Below are positions 16,419-26,213 of a stretch of DNA of 64,000 nucleotides, piece after piece. Position numbers and translations under genes: made by a program. The notes below the pieces were generated by a model that was given only the letters and a program-made list of their open reading frames with translations, did not search any database and had not been told where the DNA came from. Origin of the DNA: JBCCEJ01 sp039030335 (GTDB lineage Bacteria > Pseudomonadota > Gammaproteobacteria > HK1); contig JBCCEJ010000002.1 in NCBI GenBank assembly GCA_039030335.1, positions 1 through 64,000 of the forward strand, given 5' to 3'. The first letter of the stretch is position 1. Each line of letters starts with the position of its first letter.

Positions 16419-19400
16419 ATGGGTCTTGGTAATGGCCACGGCGTATCGATTTTCTGGCGGCTGTTGACGGCTTTTGCGCTGGTCAATGTAGCTACCAGTA
16501 GCATCTTGATTGCGGCTGCGTATGTTTTCAGCAAAGGTTCGCTCGAACACCGCGCCAAAGAGAGTATCTCGCAGCAGGTCGCCGTCATTCGAGCGCAATT
16601 CGAAAAAGAATTTCGCACCGACCTCGACCGGACACTTCGCTGGCTGACCGCAAGTTCGCACATCGATGATTATCTCTTCGCCTCACACACCGAGCGGCTG
16701 ATAACGACCAAGAAGCTCGAGCACTTGTTTCGTCGCGCGATCAAGGATTCGAGCAGCTACGTCGGTGTGACCTTCGTGGATGCTGACGGCGAACTCGCAG
16801 CACGCGCGCCCCATCCCAGGCAAGACGGCATCGTTAACCTGAAACAACACACTGCCCGAAACGCTCGTGAGGCTGCGCAAATAGGTTTGTACGCGCAGAT
16901 TGAAACAACACCGCTTCTGCTGTCGTCCGGAAACATGGAGTGGTTCATGCCTCCGCGGCAGATGTGGATAAGCGACCCGATTGCCGATGAGCGCGGTGTC
17001 AGTGCGTTCGCTGCGCTGGCTAAGCTTGACCTCGACACCGGTACCTTCGGGGGCGTGGTATTCGTATCCGTGTCCCTGAACAGTTTCTTTGATTATCTGG
17101 GGCGCGTGAAGTTCTTCGACGCGAACTCCATCTGGGTGCTGGGGCGTGGTGGCGAGGTACTTCTCGCACCTCGTGACCGGGACGCGACGTTCGACCCGCG
17201 TTCATCGCTCGGCGCTGAATTCGCGGGTCAGCTGCAGATGGTTCACACCGACGAGGGCATTGTTGCATACCAGGACTTCTCAGTTGATCCGGGCCAGCCT
17301 TTCATGCGGATGGCGGTCAGCGTGCCATCCAGCCTTCTGGTAAAGGACCTGTCTTCATCGATGGGCTTCTTCTCATTGGTACTGCTCATCTCTTTCATCG
17401 TTGTGCTGCTGGTATCGCTTTACATATCGCGCTACCTGTCCGGCCCCATCGTTCAGCTGGCCGCCGCTGCGTCCCGCATGGCCCGGGGAGACCTGGATGC
17501 GGCCGTGGCCATTCGTACGACCGGAGAAGTGCAGACTCTGGTGTCGAGCTTCAACACGATGACGCAGGAACTCCGGGAGTCCATCTCGGCCCGCGACGCA
17601 TCGGTGGATACGCTGACGCGCGAAGTTGCCGAGCGCAAACGCGCTGAGCGCGAACTCAAGGTCTATGCAGACGAATTGTTGCAAGCGCGCGAGGCAGCCG
17701 AAGCAGCTGACAGGGCCAAGGGCGAGTTTCTGGCTACGATGAGTCACGAGATACGCACGCCGATCAACGGCGTGCTCGGTATGACTGAGCTGCTGCTCCA
17801 TACTGACCTCGATCGCAATCAACAGCGACTAACGCGAACGGCCAGACGCTCCGGTCAGGGACTACTCAACATAGTCAACGACGTGCTGGATTTTTCGAAG
17901 ATTGAGGCCGGCAAACTCGAGCTCGAGTGCGAGCCTTTTGACCTTCGCGACCTGATTCAGGAGTTGTTGGAAATGTTCGCCGAAGCGACCCAGAGCAAAG
18001 GCGTAGAGCTGTTGTTTGCAGCCGCGGCAGATACCCCGCTCAACTTCTGTGGTGATCCGGGCAGACTTCGCCAGATACTGACCAACCTGGTTGGTAACGC
18101 CGTGAAGTTCACCGAGCACGGCGAAGTGGTCGTTGCCGTAACCAATGTGATCCCCGGAACCGACACCGCGCGCGTATCCATAGAGGTACGGGATAGCGGT
18201 GTCGGCATACCTGCGGACATGCAGGCCCGCATTTTCGATGCGTTCTCGCAGGCAGACGGCTCGACCACACGTCGTTTCGGTGGAACGGGACTTGGGCTTG
18301 GTATCTGTAAGAAGCTCGTGCAGTTGATGGATGGTCAGCTCACCGTCGCGAGCCAACCGGGCGAAGGCTCTACGTTTCAATTCAACGTCGAGCTCGGCTT
18401 CAATTCCGCCGATTCCCCGGCCCAACGGCCTGTATCTGAAGCGTTACAGGCTGCACGCATCCTCGTGGTTGATGACAACGCTACTCATGGTGCGCTACTG
18501 AGCGCTCAACTAGATGCGTGGAGCATCGAGAATTCGTCTGCGGACAATGGCGTGCGGGCGCTGGAGTGCCTGCGCGCCGCGCTCGACAGTCGGCCATTCG
18601 ACATCGTGTTGCTCGATACTCAGTTCCCCGATGGTGTGGGGTTGGACATTGCCAATGCCATCGGCGCCGATACTGCGCTCGCGCAAGTCAGCATCGTGCT
18701 GATGGGGTCAGTGATGCACGACATCCGCGAGACGGTTGGGGGGACTTGCGTAAATGCCTTTCTCGCCAAACCCATCCGCCGGGACGAGCTGCGTGGGTGT
18801 CTCGAACGACTTTGTGGCGAAAGCGCATCGACAGTTCGCACGGGTGCATATGACGAACTCACGTGCCTTCACGGCATTTACGAGGGTCGCGTCTTGATCG
18901 CGGACGACAATGCGGTCAACTGCATGATGGCAGAAGAGATGGTTCAACTCCTGGGCCCGACCGCGGTTGTTGTGGCTGACGGTCAGGCGGCTGTCGCTGC
19001 GCTGGCCGGGGGGGCTTTCGATCTCGTTTTGATGGATTGCCAGATGCCCATCATGGATGGATTTGAGGCGACAGCGAAGATACGTAGTATCGATGAAGCG
19101 AGGTCACCCGCAGAGCGGGTGCCGATCGTGGCTTTGACCGCAAACGCGTTTGAAGGGACGCGACGTCGTTGCCTTGACGCCGACATGGACGATTATCTGG
19201 CGAAACCTTTTGAGCTGGACGACCTGCGCGAACTGTTCGAGCGTTGGCTGCGACGCAGGCCCGCGGAAGGTTCAACGGGCGTCGCGCGGTCGCGTGTTCG
19301 GTCAGCGGAACTAGCCCCGAGTCAAGGGCTCGATCCGAAAGCGCTTGCCAATATTCGCTCGTTGCAGCGGCCAGGCAGGGCCAGCGCCATCGTGCGCTTC

Positions 19401-19682
19401 AGCAAAATATTCCGCGCGACTGGCGACGCGCTCATAGCACGCCTGCGCCTCGTCGTTGATGAAGCCGACCGTGACGAACTCAGAGCCGTTGCGCATTCTT
19501 TCAAGTCGTGTGGGGCCAATGTTGGCGCGACGGCGCTGACGCAGCGTTGCGCTCATCTTGAACGAGTCGCTGCGGACATGACGGACGCTGAATTAGTGAC
19601 CGAAATAGCCGATATCGAAAGCCTGTACGCGCACGCCTGTGCGGAGCTGGATGAGCTGTGTAGACACGAGGAAGTGGCATGA
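16419..19682 (+). CDS. Hybrid sensor histidine kinase with two receiver domains and HPt
   Basis: 1087 residues in the inner membrane. Order: TM1 (about 10-35), a large periplasmic Cache-like sensor (about 40-310), TM2 (about 313-338), HAMP (to about 385), a coiled linker, and HisKA with the phosphorylated His in SHEIRTPINGV (H443). Then HATPase follows (NLVGNAVKFTEHG, DSGVGIP, GGTGLGLGICKKL). Receiver 1 (about 680-800) has its DDN, DIVLLD and AKP residues. Receiver 2 (about 825-945) has DLVLMD (D873) and a KPF lysine. A C-terminal HPt carries its His in AVAHSFKSCG (H1026). This is a complete BarA/ArcB-like phosphorelay. The preceding periplasmic binding proteins are candidate ligand presenters; the downstream REC-GGDEF-EAL protein is the likely recipient. 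Confidence 0.93.
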   Translation: MGLGNGHGVSIFWRLLTAFALVNVATSSILIAAAYVFSKGSLEHRAKESISQQVAVIRAQFEKEFRTDLDRTLRWLTASSHIDDYLFASHTERLITTKKLEHLFRRAIKDSSSYVGVTFVDADGELAARAPHPRQDGIVNLKQHTARNAREAAQIGLYAQIETTPLLLSSGNMEWFMPPRQMWISDPIADERGVSAFAALAKLDLDTGTFGGVVFVSVSLNSFFDYLGRVKFFDANSIWVLGRGGEVLLAPRDRDATFDPRSSLGAEFAGQLQMVHTDEGIVAYQDFSVDPGQPFMRMAVSVPSSLLVKDLSSSMGFFSLVLLISFIVVLLVSLYISRYLSGPIVQLAAAASRMARGDLDAAVAIRTTGEVQTLVSSFNTMTQELRESISARDASVDTLTREVAERKRAERELKVYADELLQAREAAEAADRAKGEFLATMSHEIRTPINGVLGMTELLLHTDLDRNQQRLTRTARRSGQGLLNIVNDVLDFSKIEAGKLELECEPFDLRDLIQELLEMFAEATQSKGVELLFAAAADTPLNFCGDPGRLRQILTNLVGNAVKFTEHGEVVVAVTNVIPGTDTARVSIEVRDSGVGIPADMQARIFDAFSQADGSTTRRFGGTGLGLGICKKLVQLMDGQLTVASQPGEGSTFQFNVELGFNSADSPAQRPVSEALQAARILVVDDNATHGALLSAQLDAWSIENSSADNGVRALECLRAALDSRPFDIVLLDTQFPDGVGLDIANAIGADTALAQVSIVLMGSVMHDIRETVGGTCVNAFLAKPIRRDELRGCLERLCGESASTVRTGAYDELTCLHGIYEGRVLIADDNAVNCMMAEEMVQLLGPTAVVVADGQAAVAALAGGAFDLVLMDCQMPIMDGFEATAKIRSIDEARSPAERVPIVALTANAFEGTRRRCLDADMDDYLAKPFELDDLRELFERWLRRRPAEGSTGVARSRVRSAELAPSQGLDPKALANIRSLQRPGRASAIVRFSKIFRATGDALIARLRLVVDEADRDELRAVAHSFKSCGANVGATALTQRCAHLERVAADMTDAELVTEIADIESLYAHACAELDELCRHEEVA

Positions 19683-21859
19683 GAACATGCGACATTTCGA
19701 TTGAGATGCCTCTGGTTCTGGTCGTCGACGACAGCCCGATCGAGCGGTTCATGGCGCGCGAAGCTCTGGAACACGACGGGTTCATCGTCATAGAAGCAGA
19801 GGATGGTGAAGCCGGCATTGCGCTGTTTCGTGAGCGCAAGCCGGAGCTCGTTCTGCTGGACGTCGGGATGCCCGGGCTCGACGGGTTTGAGGTTTGTGCA
19901 CGGCTAAGGCAGCTGCCGGAAGGTGAGCACACGCCCATTGTCATGGTAACGGGGCTGGACGATAACGACTCTATCCACCGTGCGTACAACGAAGGCGCGA
20001 CCGACTTCATTACGAAGCCGATGAATACCGCGATGCTGCAGCACCGGATGCGTTATCTGATGCGCGCGAAGACGACCGCAGACGAACTGCGCAGAAGCGA
20101 AGCCAAGCTCGCACGCGCGCAGCGACTGGCCAAGCTCGGACATTGGGAGTGGCGCGCTGATACCGGGTCGGTGCAGTGGTCTGAGGACATCGAGCAGATG
20201 TTGGGTACGACATTGTCTACCGATGAAGGGGTGTTGGGTGCTTTGCAACCGTTCGTGAATGGCGACGACGCCGCAAGGCTCAAAAGAGCGCTCCAATCGG
20301 TACGCACGACCCTCGCGCCCACCAGCATCGAGCACAACCTGAAAGCGCACGATGGCAGTCAGCGCATCGTTAATCACGCTATCGATCCGAACACTGATGC
20401 GGCCGGTGAGGTTCAGCGGCTCGTAGGTGCCATTCAAGATATCAGCGCACATCGTGAGGCTGAGCGCCGGATCCGCAGCCTTGCCTACTTCGACCCTGTT
20501 ACCAACCTGCCCAACCGTACGTTCCTGTCCGAACTATTAACGCGCGTAATCGCGCTCGCGCGTCGCCACAACCGAGTCGCTTCCATCCTGTTTCTCGATC
20601 TCGATCAGTTCAAACGCGTGAACGATACGTTTGGACACGGCGTTGGTGATGACCTGCTGCGTGAAGTCGCGAAGCGTCTGCGGGAGTGCGTTCGCGAATG
20701 CGACTGTCTCGTCCGCTCGACCATAGTTGAGTCTGTCGACGGGGACGTCGAGGAAACCGTTGCGCGTCTCGGCGGCGACGAGTTTGTTATCCTGTTGCCC
20801 GAAGTGAATGCGCCGGAGGACGCCGCGCAGGTCGCCAGGCGAATCTGTGCGGTGATCGAGCAACCCGTTGCGCTGGAAGGTCGCGAACTGCAGATGACGG
20901 GCAGTATTGGAATCAGCTGTTTTCCGAATGATGGTGCAGACGTGATGACGCTGCTGAAGCACGCTGATGCGGCGATGTACCAGGCCAAGGCAGAGGGTCG
21001 CAATCGCTTTCAGTTCTTCACCAAGGCTATCGATATCCAGGTTCGCCAGCGGGTGTCACTGGAGATTAGTCTGCGCGAAGCGCTCGAACTGAAGCAGTTC
21101 GTATTGCACTATCAGCCCATCGTTGAATTGGAGACCGGCCGCGTTTGTGCTGCCGAAGCCCTGGTTCGGTGGCAATCAGGCGATCGACTCGTCTCGCCCG
21201 CCGAATTCATTTCTGTCGCTGAGGAAACGGGTCTCATCGTGCCTCTCGGCCGTTGGGTCTTGAATGAAGCCTGTCGTGAAGCTGTGCGATGGGAGCGCGA
21301 CGGCGTGTTCTCGGGACGCATTTCCGTCAACCTGTCTGCCGGGCAGTTCAAGCATCCGGATTTGGTGCACAACGTTGAAACTGCGCTGCGCACCAGCGGG
21401 CTCTCTCCAGACCGGCTGCAGCTAGAGCTGACCGAGAGCATGCTGATGGAGGACACTCATCAAAGCACCTACCTGCTCGATAAGCTTAAGTCGCTCGGTA
21501 CCGCTATTGCTATCGATGACTTCGGGACGGGTTACTCCTCTCTCGCTTATCTGAAGCGTTTTCCGATCGACATCCTGAAGATCGATCGCTCATTTATCAG
21601 CGATGTCACCACCGGCGATGATGACGCGGCGATCGTCTCCGCAACCCTGATGTTGGGGCGGGCGCTGCGTCTGCAGGTTGTGGCCGAAGGCGTTGAGACG
21701 CAGGCGCAGCACGATTTCCTGCAGGGACAAGGCTGCGATGAGTGCCAGGGCTATTTGTTCAGCAAGCCGCTGGCGTCCGAAGACTTCGCGATGTGGTTGA
21801 GTGAGAACCGCAACGATGGTGACCAGACCCCGGGTCTGTCACTCGCAGGCATGGCCTGA
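19679..21859 (+). CDS. Response regulator with REC, PAS-like, GGDEF and EAL domains
   Basis: 726 residues, starting in an ATGA overlap with the kinase gene. An N-terminal receiver (about 10-130) has VVDDS, the phospho-Asp in ELVLLDVGMPG and the Lys in FITKPM. A PAS-like region follows (about 140-260). The GGDEF domain (about 265-450) has an intact RLGGDEFVILLPE active loop. The EAL domain (about 460-705) has AEALVRWQ, DDFGTGYSSL and LKIDRSFI, so both synthesis and breakdown of c-di-GMP look possible. A roughly 15-residue insert lies just before GGDEF, separating the RECD sequence that would be the inhibitory I-site from the active loop. Phosphorelay from the upstream hybrid kinase to this receiver is the natural inference. 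Confidence 0.93.
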   Translation: MRTCDISIEMPLVLVVDDSPIERFMAREALEHDGFIVIEAEDGEAGIALFRERKPELVLLDVGMPGLDGFEVCARLRQLPEGEHTPIVMVTGLDDNDSIHRAYNEGATDFITKPMNTAMLQHRMRYLMRAKTTADELRRSEAKLARAQRLAKLGHWEWRADTGSVQWSEDIEQMLGTTLSTDEGVLGALQPFVNGDDAARLKRALQSVRTTLAPTSIEHNLKAHDGSQRIVNHAIDPNTDAAGEVQRLVGAIQDISAHREAERRIRSLAYFDPVTNLPNRTFLSELLTRVIALARRHNRVASILFLDLDQFKRVNDTFGHGVGDDLLREVAKRLRECVRECDCLVRSTIVESVDGDVEETVARLGGDEFVILLPEVNAPEDAAQVARRICAVIEQPVALEGRELQMTGSIGISCFPNDGADVMTLLKHADAAMYQAKAEGRNRFQFFTKAIDIQVRQRVSLEISLREALELKQFVLHYQPIVELETGRVCAAEALVRWQSGDRLVSPAEFISVAEETGLIVPLGRWVLNEACREAVRWERDGVFSGRISVNLSAGQFKHPDLVHNVETALRTSGLSPDRLQLELTESMLMEDTHQSTYLLDKLKSLGTAIAIDDFGTGYSSLAYLKRFPIDILKIDRSFISDVTTGDDDAAIVSATLMLGRALRLQVVAEGVETQAQHDFLQGQGCDECQGYLFSKPLASEDFAMWLSENRNDGDQTPGLSLAGMA

Positions 21860-22024
21860 ACGTCAGGCAGGTACTCGCCTGGTGAAGCGAGTGAGTCCAC
21901 TCTGAGGCCGGGCTGTTCCTGTCCGTTGTCTGGCCGCCTTGACTGCGATCTGAGTAGACGTGATAAGTCCAGCGGTCGCGGGAGGCCACAGCCAGACAGG
22001 TACTATCGGATTGGTGCATCAGCA

Positions 22025-23227
22025 CTACCGCGCGTCAGCGATTACGTCTGCCAGACGGGCGGCGTCGTCCGCGACGCCCCAGAACAGAGAGGAGCGAATG
22101 GCGCTCAGGCCGAACAGACCGAGAAAGTAGAGACCTGGAAGCGAGGCTACGCCGCGTTCGTGAAGTGGCGCTCCCGCATCGTTTACGGCTTCATCCGGCA
22201 GCCAGCCGAAGTCGTACTTGTATCCCGTGGCCCAGATGATGCTTGAAACACCCTCGGCGGCGAGGTCGAACGACTGCTCTGCGATAGCCGTGTCCAGATG
22301 CCCCGGCGCGACGGGCGTCGGCGGGGGCGTGCCTCTGATGAAGGCTTCGATGCGCGCGACCGCGTCGTCGTATGTCGCATCGCCTGCGTCCAGGTGCTGA
22401 TCCAGATCGTCAGAAATGGTGAGCTGGTTGTCCGCTCCGTCCTGCACCCGTCCAAGCAACACCAGTCCGCGCCTGGCCATGGCCCGCAGGTCGACGTCGT
22501 AGCCGCCGTTCACGCCCGTTATCAGGGGTGCACGCCAGCCGGCAGGCAGGTTGGCTGCATTCACGTCGAACAATCCCAGCGCTTCGCTCCACTCAGCCGC
22601 ATCCTTGCCGTTGTACCTGCGGGGTATCCGGCGATGTCGTCCAACGGAAAGGTATACGGTGCGGCCATGGGAAATGAGGTCGTCGGCGATCTGCACGCCG
22701 GATGCACCTGAGCCCACGACGAGCACGTTGCCGGGTGGTAACGCCCCGGGGTTGGTGTATCGACTGGCTGGCAACTGGGCGATGTCGCTCGTCAGGCCCG
22801 ACGCAAAGGGCGGAATCGCTGGACTCTGATAGGGACCGGTCGCAACTACGACATTGTCTGCCCTCATTGGTCCCATGCTGGTCTCCAGTCGAAATCCTCC
22901 GGAAGCGTGGGTCGCAAGCGCCTCAACTGCGACTCCGCAACGGACGGGCGCGGCGATCTGTGCGGCATAGCGCTCCAGAAAGTCCACCACGCCATCGCGA
23001 TGGGTGAAGGCGTCTGGTGCCTCGCTTTGATGACTCATACCCGGCAATCGCAGAAATCTGTTCGGAAACTGAAAGTACAGTGAATCCCAGCGCTCGCTGC
23101 GCCAGCGCTCCGCCACCCGCGCGCGTTCGATCAGAGTGTGCGGGATATCCTTCAGCTGCAGGAAGTGACTCATGACCAGGCCGGACTGGCCGGCTCCGAT
23201 GATTATGGTGTGCTCATCTCGGCTCAT
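22025..23227 (-). CDS. Flavin-containing monooxygenase-like NAD(P)/FAD oxidoreductase
   Basis: 400 residues with two Rossmann motifs: the FAD motif TIIIGAGQSGLVMSHFL at the N-terminus and the NADPH motif VLVVGSGASGVQIADDL near residue 170. VVVATGPYQSP and SSIIWATGYKYDFGWLP also match the ATG-containing motif of FMO/CzcO-type enzymes. These proteins oxygenate soft nucleophiles (N or S) or ketones. No Baeyer-Villiger fingerprint is visible, unlike the gene at 30036. The stop codon lies near the end of the c-di-GMP protein gene, which converges on it; 165 bases separate them and no convincing terminator is visible. Substrate is unknown. Confidence 0.88.
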   Translation of the reverse strand: MSRDEHTIIIGAGQSGLVMSHFLQLKDIPHTLIERARVAERWRSERWDSLYFQFPNRFLRLPGMSHQSEAPDAFTHRDGVVDFLERYAAQIAAPVRCGVAVEALATHASGGFRLETSMGPMRADNVVVATGPYQSPAIPPFASGLTSDIAQLPASRYTNPGALPPGNVLVVGSGASGVQIADDLISHGRTVYLSVGRHRRIPRRYNGKDAAEWSEALGLFDVNAANLPAGWRAPLITGVNGGYDVDLRAMARRGLVLLGRVQDGADNQLTISDDLDQHLDAGDATYDDAVARIEAFIRGTPPPTPVAPGHLDTAIAEQSFDLAAEGVSSIIWATGYKYDFGWLPDEAVNDAGAPLHERGVASLPGLYFLGLFGLSAIRSSLFWGVADDAARLADVIADAR

Positions 23228-23530
23228 GGGAGGAAGAGTTGCTGAATCGAACTACGATTAGCGGACGCTACACGGCGATATTGCACAAATTGTTGCGGAC
23301 AGAGCCGCCGTGCGTGTGCGCTGCGTTGCCTTGGCATCAATGCGCATCCGCGCGTTGCCGTTAGCGTTGGATGGTATGCGCCGCGCTGGTGCTGTTTCCA
23401 CGCTGGCCGCGAATGGGCGTGTTGAACCACTGGATTCCGATTTGGCCCCGGTCTCAGTCGAGACTCGCGGTCCAGGCAGGGGTTACGCACGGCTCTTTTG
23501 CGGCTCAGGTCCGCTCAGCTGGTGCAGTCG
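23228..23530. other. Intergenic region, no gene seen
   Basis: 303 bases between two minus-strand genes. Short frames in both directions look like chance. It presumably carries the promoter of the monooxygenase gene; GGAGG is visible just before 23227 on the minus strand. No repeats or hairpins were recognised. Confidence 0.4.
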
Positions 23531-24559
23531 TCACGAAGTGCCGACGCTCAGCAGGTTGACCACCGGCTTATAGAGTTCCTCCAGGAATGTGATGTCATCA
23601 TCATCGAGCTCGATTTCAGTCGCGGCGACGAGTTGGTCGAGCTGTTCGACCCGAGATACGCCCACTACCGGGGCGATGACTCCCGGTTTGCTAAGTAACC
23701 AGGCGACCGCGATCTGGGCGGGGGTATGGCCCGTGCGCTTTGCTACTTCTACAACTCGGGCAGCGATCTCGAAGTCCATCTCGCCTCTGTAGAGACCTTC
23801 GGTGCGCTTGCGGTCCATGCCTTTTGAGCGACGGGTGCTGCCGGCGTTGAAGCTGCCCTGATAGGCACCGGTGAGAATACCGCGGGCAAGCGGAGACCAC
23901 GGCGTGAGTCCGATACCGGTCTTGACGCAGTAAGGATTCATCTCCCGCTCTTCTTCCCGGTAGATGAGGTTGTAGTGGTTCTGCATGGATACGAACTGTG
24001 TCCAGCCATGGCGCTCTGCTGTCATCTGCAATTCCGCGAACTGCCAGGCGAACATCGATGAACCACCGATGTAGAGCGCTTTGCCTGCCTTCACGACATC
24101 GTGCAGAGCTTCCAGTGTCTCTTCGATCGGGGCGTGCGCGGTGTCGGCACGTGCATGCGGGTGACGGTGAATGATGAGCTGGTCGACGTAGTCGAGCCCC
24201 AGGCGGGTCAACGATGCGTCAATGGACTCCATGATATGTTTTCGAGACAGGCCTGACTGATTGGCGCCCTTGCCCATGAGGCCCGACACCTTGGTCGTTA
24301 AGACGTATTCGTCGCGCGGCGCAAGTTCCCGTAGCAGGCGCCCGACCACTTTCTCACAAGCACCAATGCCGTAAACGTTTGCGCAGTCGAAATAGAAGAG
24401 ACCTCGATCGAGTGCGCACTCGAATATCGGACGCGCTTCGTCGGCCGTCAGCGTCCAGTCGGCCTGATGACCCCGTCCAGGTTCGCCGAAGTTCATAGTT
24501 CCCAGGCACAGCCGCGATACGCGCAGGCCGCTATGCCCAAGCTGTTGCGTTTTCAACAT
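23531..24559 (-). CDS. Aldo/keto reductase
   Basis: 342 residues of the AKR superfamily (TIM barrel, NADPH). The catalytic tetrad positions are visible: Asp and Tyr in FYFDCANVYGIGACEKVVG, Lys in VLTTKVSG and His in DQLIIHRHPH. The N-terminus QLGHSGLRVSRLCLGTMNFG is the usual strand plus Gly-rich loop. The C-terminal cofactor segment is CVKTGIGLTPWSPLARGILTG with later GVIAPVVGVSRVEQLDQL. It most resembles the AKR branch that reduces small aldehydes or sugars (YajO/Tas-like), with no specific substrate evident. It is transcribed alone. Confidence 0.9.
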   Translation of the reverse strand: MLKTQQLGHSGLRVSRLCLGTMNFGEPGRGHQADWTLTADEARPIFECALDRGLFYFDCANVYGIGACEKVVGRLLRELAPRDEYVLTTKVSGLMGKGANQSGLSRKHIMESIDASLTRLGLDYVDQLIIHRHPHARADTAHAPIEETLEALHDVVKAGKALYIGGSSMFAWQFAELQMTAERHGWTQFVSMQNHYNLIYREEEREMNPYCVKTGIGLTPWSPLARGILTGAYQGSFNAGSTRRSKGMDRKRTEGLYRGEMDFEIAARVVEVAKRTGHTPAQIAVAWLLSKPGVIAPVVGVSRVEQLDQLVAATEIELDDDDITFLEELYKPVVNLLSVGTS

Positions 24560-24914
24560 GGCTTCGTCTCCCGGATTCAGCTGATCTGCAAACCTACGGA
24601 AATAACTGATTCGACACGACGTGTCGGAGCCTGCCCGAATGCGCTCGAATGATGAGCATGCGCGCTATGGTATTGCCCGAGCCGCCGCCAACATACACTC
24701 GGGCGAGCGGGTTGTCCTGCCCGTTGGTGTCGCTTACCCGTCGCGACGCTGTGTGTCGTATGGCCCTGTTCGTTGTAACTCGCCTGCGCGGCGCACCCGA
24801 TCACCGGATAGGGCCACTCCGAACGAATCCTGTGCCTAAAGACCTGGCTGGATAGCCAGGAACGCTCGGTGTGACTACCCGATTGCAAGAGCTGGCGCGG
24901 CATAGCGACCACCA
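24560..24914. other. Intergenic region with a hairpin
   Basis: 355 bases between two minus-strand genes. The only structure that I can support is the inverted repeat at 24843-24860, annotated separately as a probable terminator of the oxidoreductase gene to its right. Open frames in this stretch on either strand have no recognisable domain. Confidence 0.4.
24843..24860 (-). terminator. Probable terminator of the FAD oxidoreductase gene
   Basis: CCTGGCT (24843-24849) and AGCCAGG (24854-24860) form a perfect 7-bp stem around four bases. It lies 55-72 bases downstream of the stop codon at 24915 on the minus strand. On that strand it is followed by TCTTTAG, only a weak U-tract, so termination may be partial. 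Confidence 0.4.
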
Positions 24915-26213
24915 TCAACTTCGCCGGTCCTGCCAACGCTTCCAGGTAATCGCCAATGAGACGCCGAGTCGTGCGAACGGCCGGAACGGAAATCGCTCGA
25001 ATGCCAGCGCGTTCCAGGCTGTCAGGTCGTCGGACTGCCCGAGCATCTGCAGTGCAACCTGATGACCGCCATGCGATGCGCGTGCAACGCCAGAGCCGTT
25101 GTAGCCCATCGCGTGGTAGACGCAACCGGAGACACCGATGTGCGGGAGCCCGTCTCTGGTGATCGCGACATTGCCCGACCAGCAGTGCGAAATGGGCACG
25201 TCCGCGAGGGCTGGGAACACACGGAGCATATCGACATGTAGCGGAGCAAAGTGGGCCGGATTCGTGCTGCCGGCCGGTCCGGCGAGGCGTCCCCCGAACA
25301 GCAGGCGCTTGTTGTCAGGGCTCGGTTGAAAGTAGTGATGTACGCGTAGCGTGTCCCCGTACACTCGCGCTTTCGGCATGAGGTGCGTGATCAGGTTTGG
25401 CGACAGTTCAGCGGTTGCGATCATGGCCGCCGCCACCGGTACGAACCGCTCGTAGAGGTCACCGCTTACCGGTGAGGTATAGCCGTTGGTCGCCACCAGC
25501 ACCTGGTCGCACTGCACGCGCCCGCGTTCAGTTACCACCTGTGCTCCGCCAGCAGATTGTTCGATGGACGTAACGCGTGTGAGGGAATGTAGCGCCGCAC
25601 CTGCTTCCAACGCCCGCTGCATCAGACCTTCGTGATAGAGCGCTGGATGGACAGACAGGTCGTTCGGCAGTACCGCACCGCCGTGGAACAGGCGGGAATC
25701 GATCTCATTCGCCAACTCCGAAGCGGACACCATCTCGTAGTCGACATCCCCGATGGCTTTCAGGTCAGCCATGTCCTTCGCCATGGCTTCGTAGTGCTCC
25801 GGACGGGACGCACCGCGAAATCGCCCGTTAGTACGGAGGTGACACTGGATTTTTTCGGTCTGAATAAACGACCGGACGTAGTCGAGCGCGGCAATGCCTT
25901 CGCGAATCAGTGCATGGGCCTGTTCGCGCCCATAGCGATTGATCAGTGCCTGCACCGTGAAGCGTTGATTGCCAGAGCCTACCTGACCGCCATTGCGGGT
26001 TGATGCTCCAAAGCCGATTCGGTCGGCTTCGCAGACGAGGACTTCGCGTCCGGCGCGGGCAAGCGTGAGTGCAGCCATCAGGCCGGTGTAGCCTGAACCG
26101 ACGACCACGACGTCAGCCCGATTGGGCAGCGGCATTTCCAGGGGCTCAGCGCGCGGTGCCCATTCCCACCACCAGGGGTCAAACTTCGCATCGGATAGCA
26201 GGGCTGAGTTCAT
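24915..26213 (-). CDS. DAO-family FAD-dependent amine oxidoreductase (PuuB-like)
   Basis: 432 residues. The N-terminal FAD-binding motif is VVVVGSGYTGLMAALTL. GFGASTRNGGQVGSG is the flavin-contacting loop seen in gamma-glutamylputrescine oxidase-like and related DAO enzymes. A substrate domain follows and the C-terminal FAD segment is GVYHAMGYNGSGVARASHGG-like (near residue 385). These enzymes oxidise primary or secondary amines to imines with formation of H2O2. The adjacent genes are not polyamine genes, so the PuuB assignment is by fold and motif only. The gene has its own apparent terminator downstream and non-coding DNA on both sides. Confidence 0.85.
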   Translation of the reverse strand: MNSALLSDAKFDPWWWEWAPRAEPLEMPLPNRADVVVVGSGYTGLMAALTLARAGREVLVCEADRIGFGASTRNGGQVGSGNQRFTVQALINRYGREQAHALIREGIAALDYVRSFIQTEKIQCHLRTNGRFRGASRPEHYEAMAKDMADLKAIGDVDYEMVSASELANEIDSRLFHGGAVLPNDLSVHPALYHEGLMQRALEAGAALHSLTRVTSIEQSAGGAQVVTERGRVQCDQVLVATNGYTSPVSGDLYERFVPVAAAMIATAELSPNLITHLMPKARVYGDTLRVHHYFQPSPDNKRLLFGGRLAGPAGSTNPAHFAPLHVDMLRVFPALADVPISHCWSGNVAITRDGLPHIGVSGCVYHAMGYNGSGVARASHGGHQVALQMLGQSDDLTAWNALAFERFPFRPFARLGVSLAITWKRWQDRRS

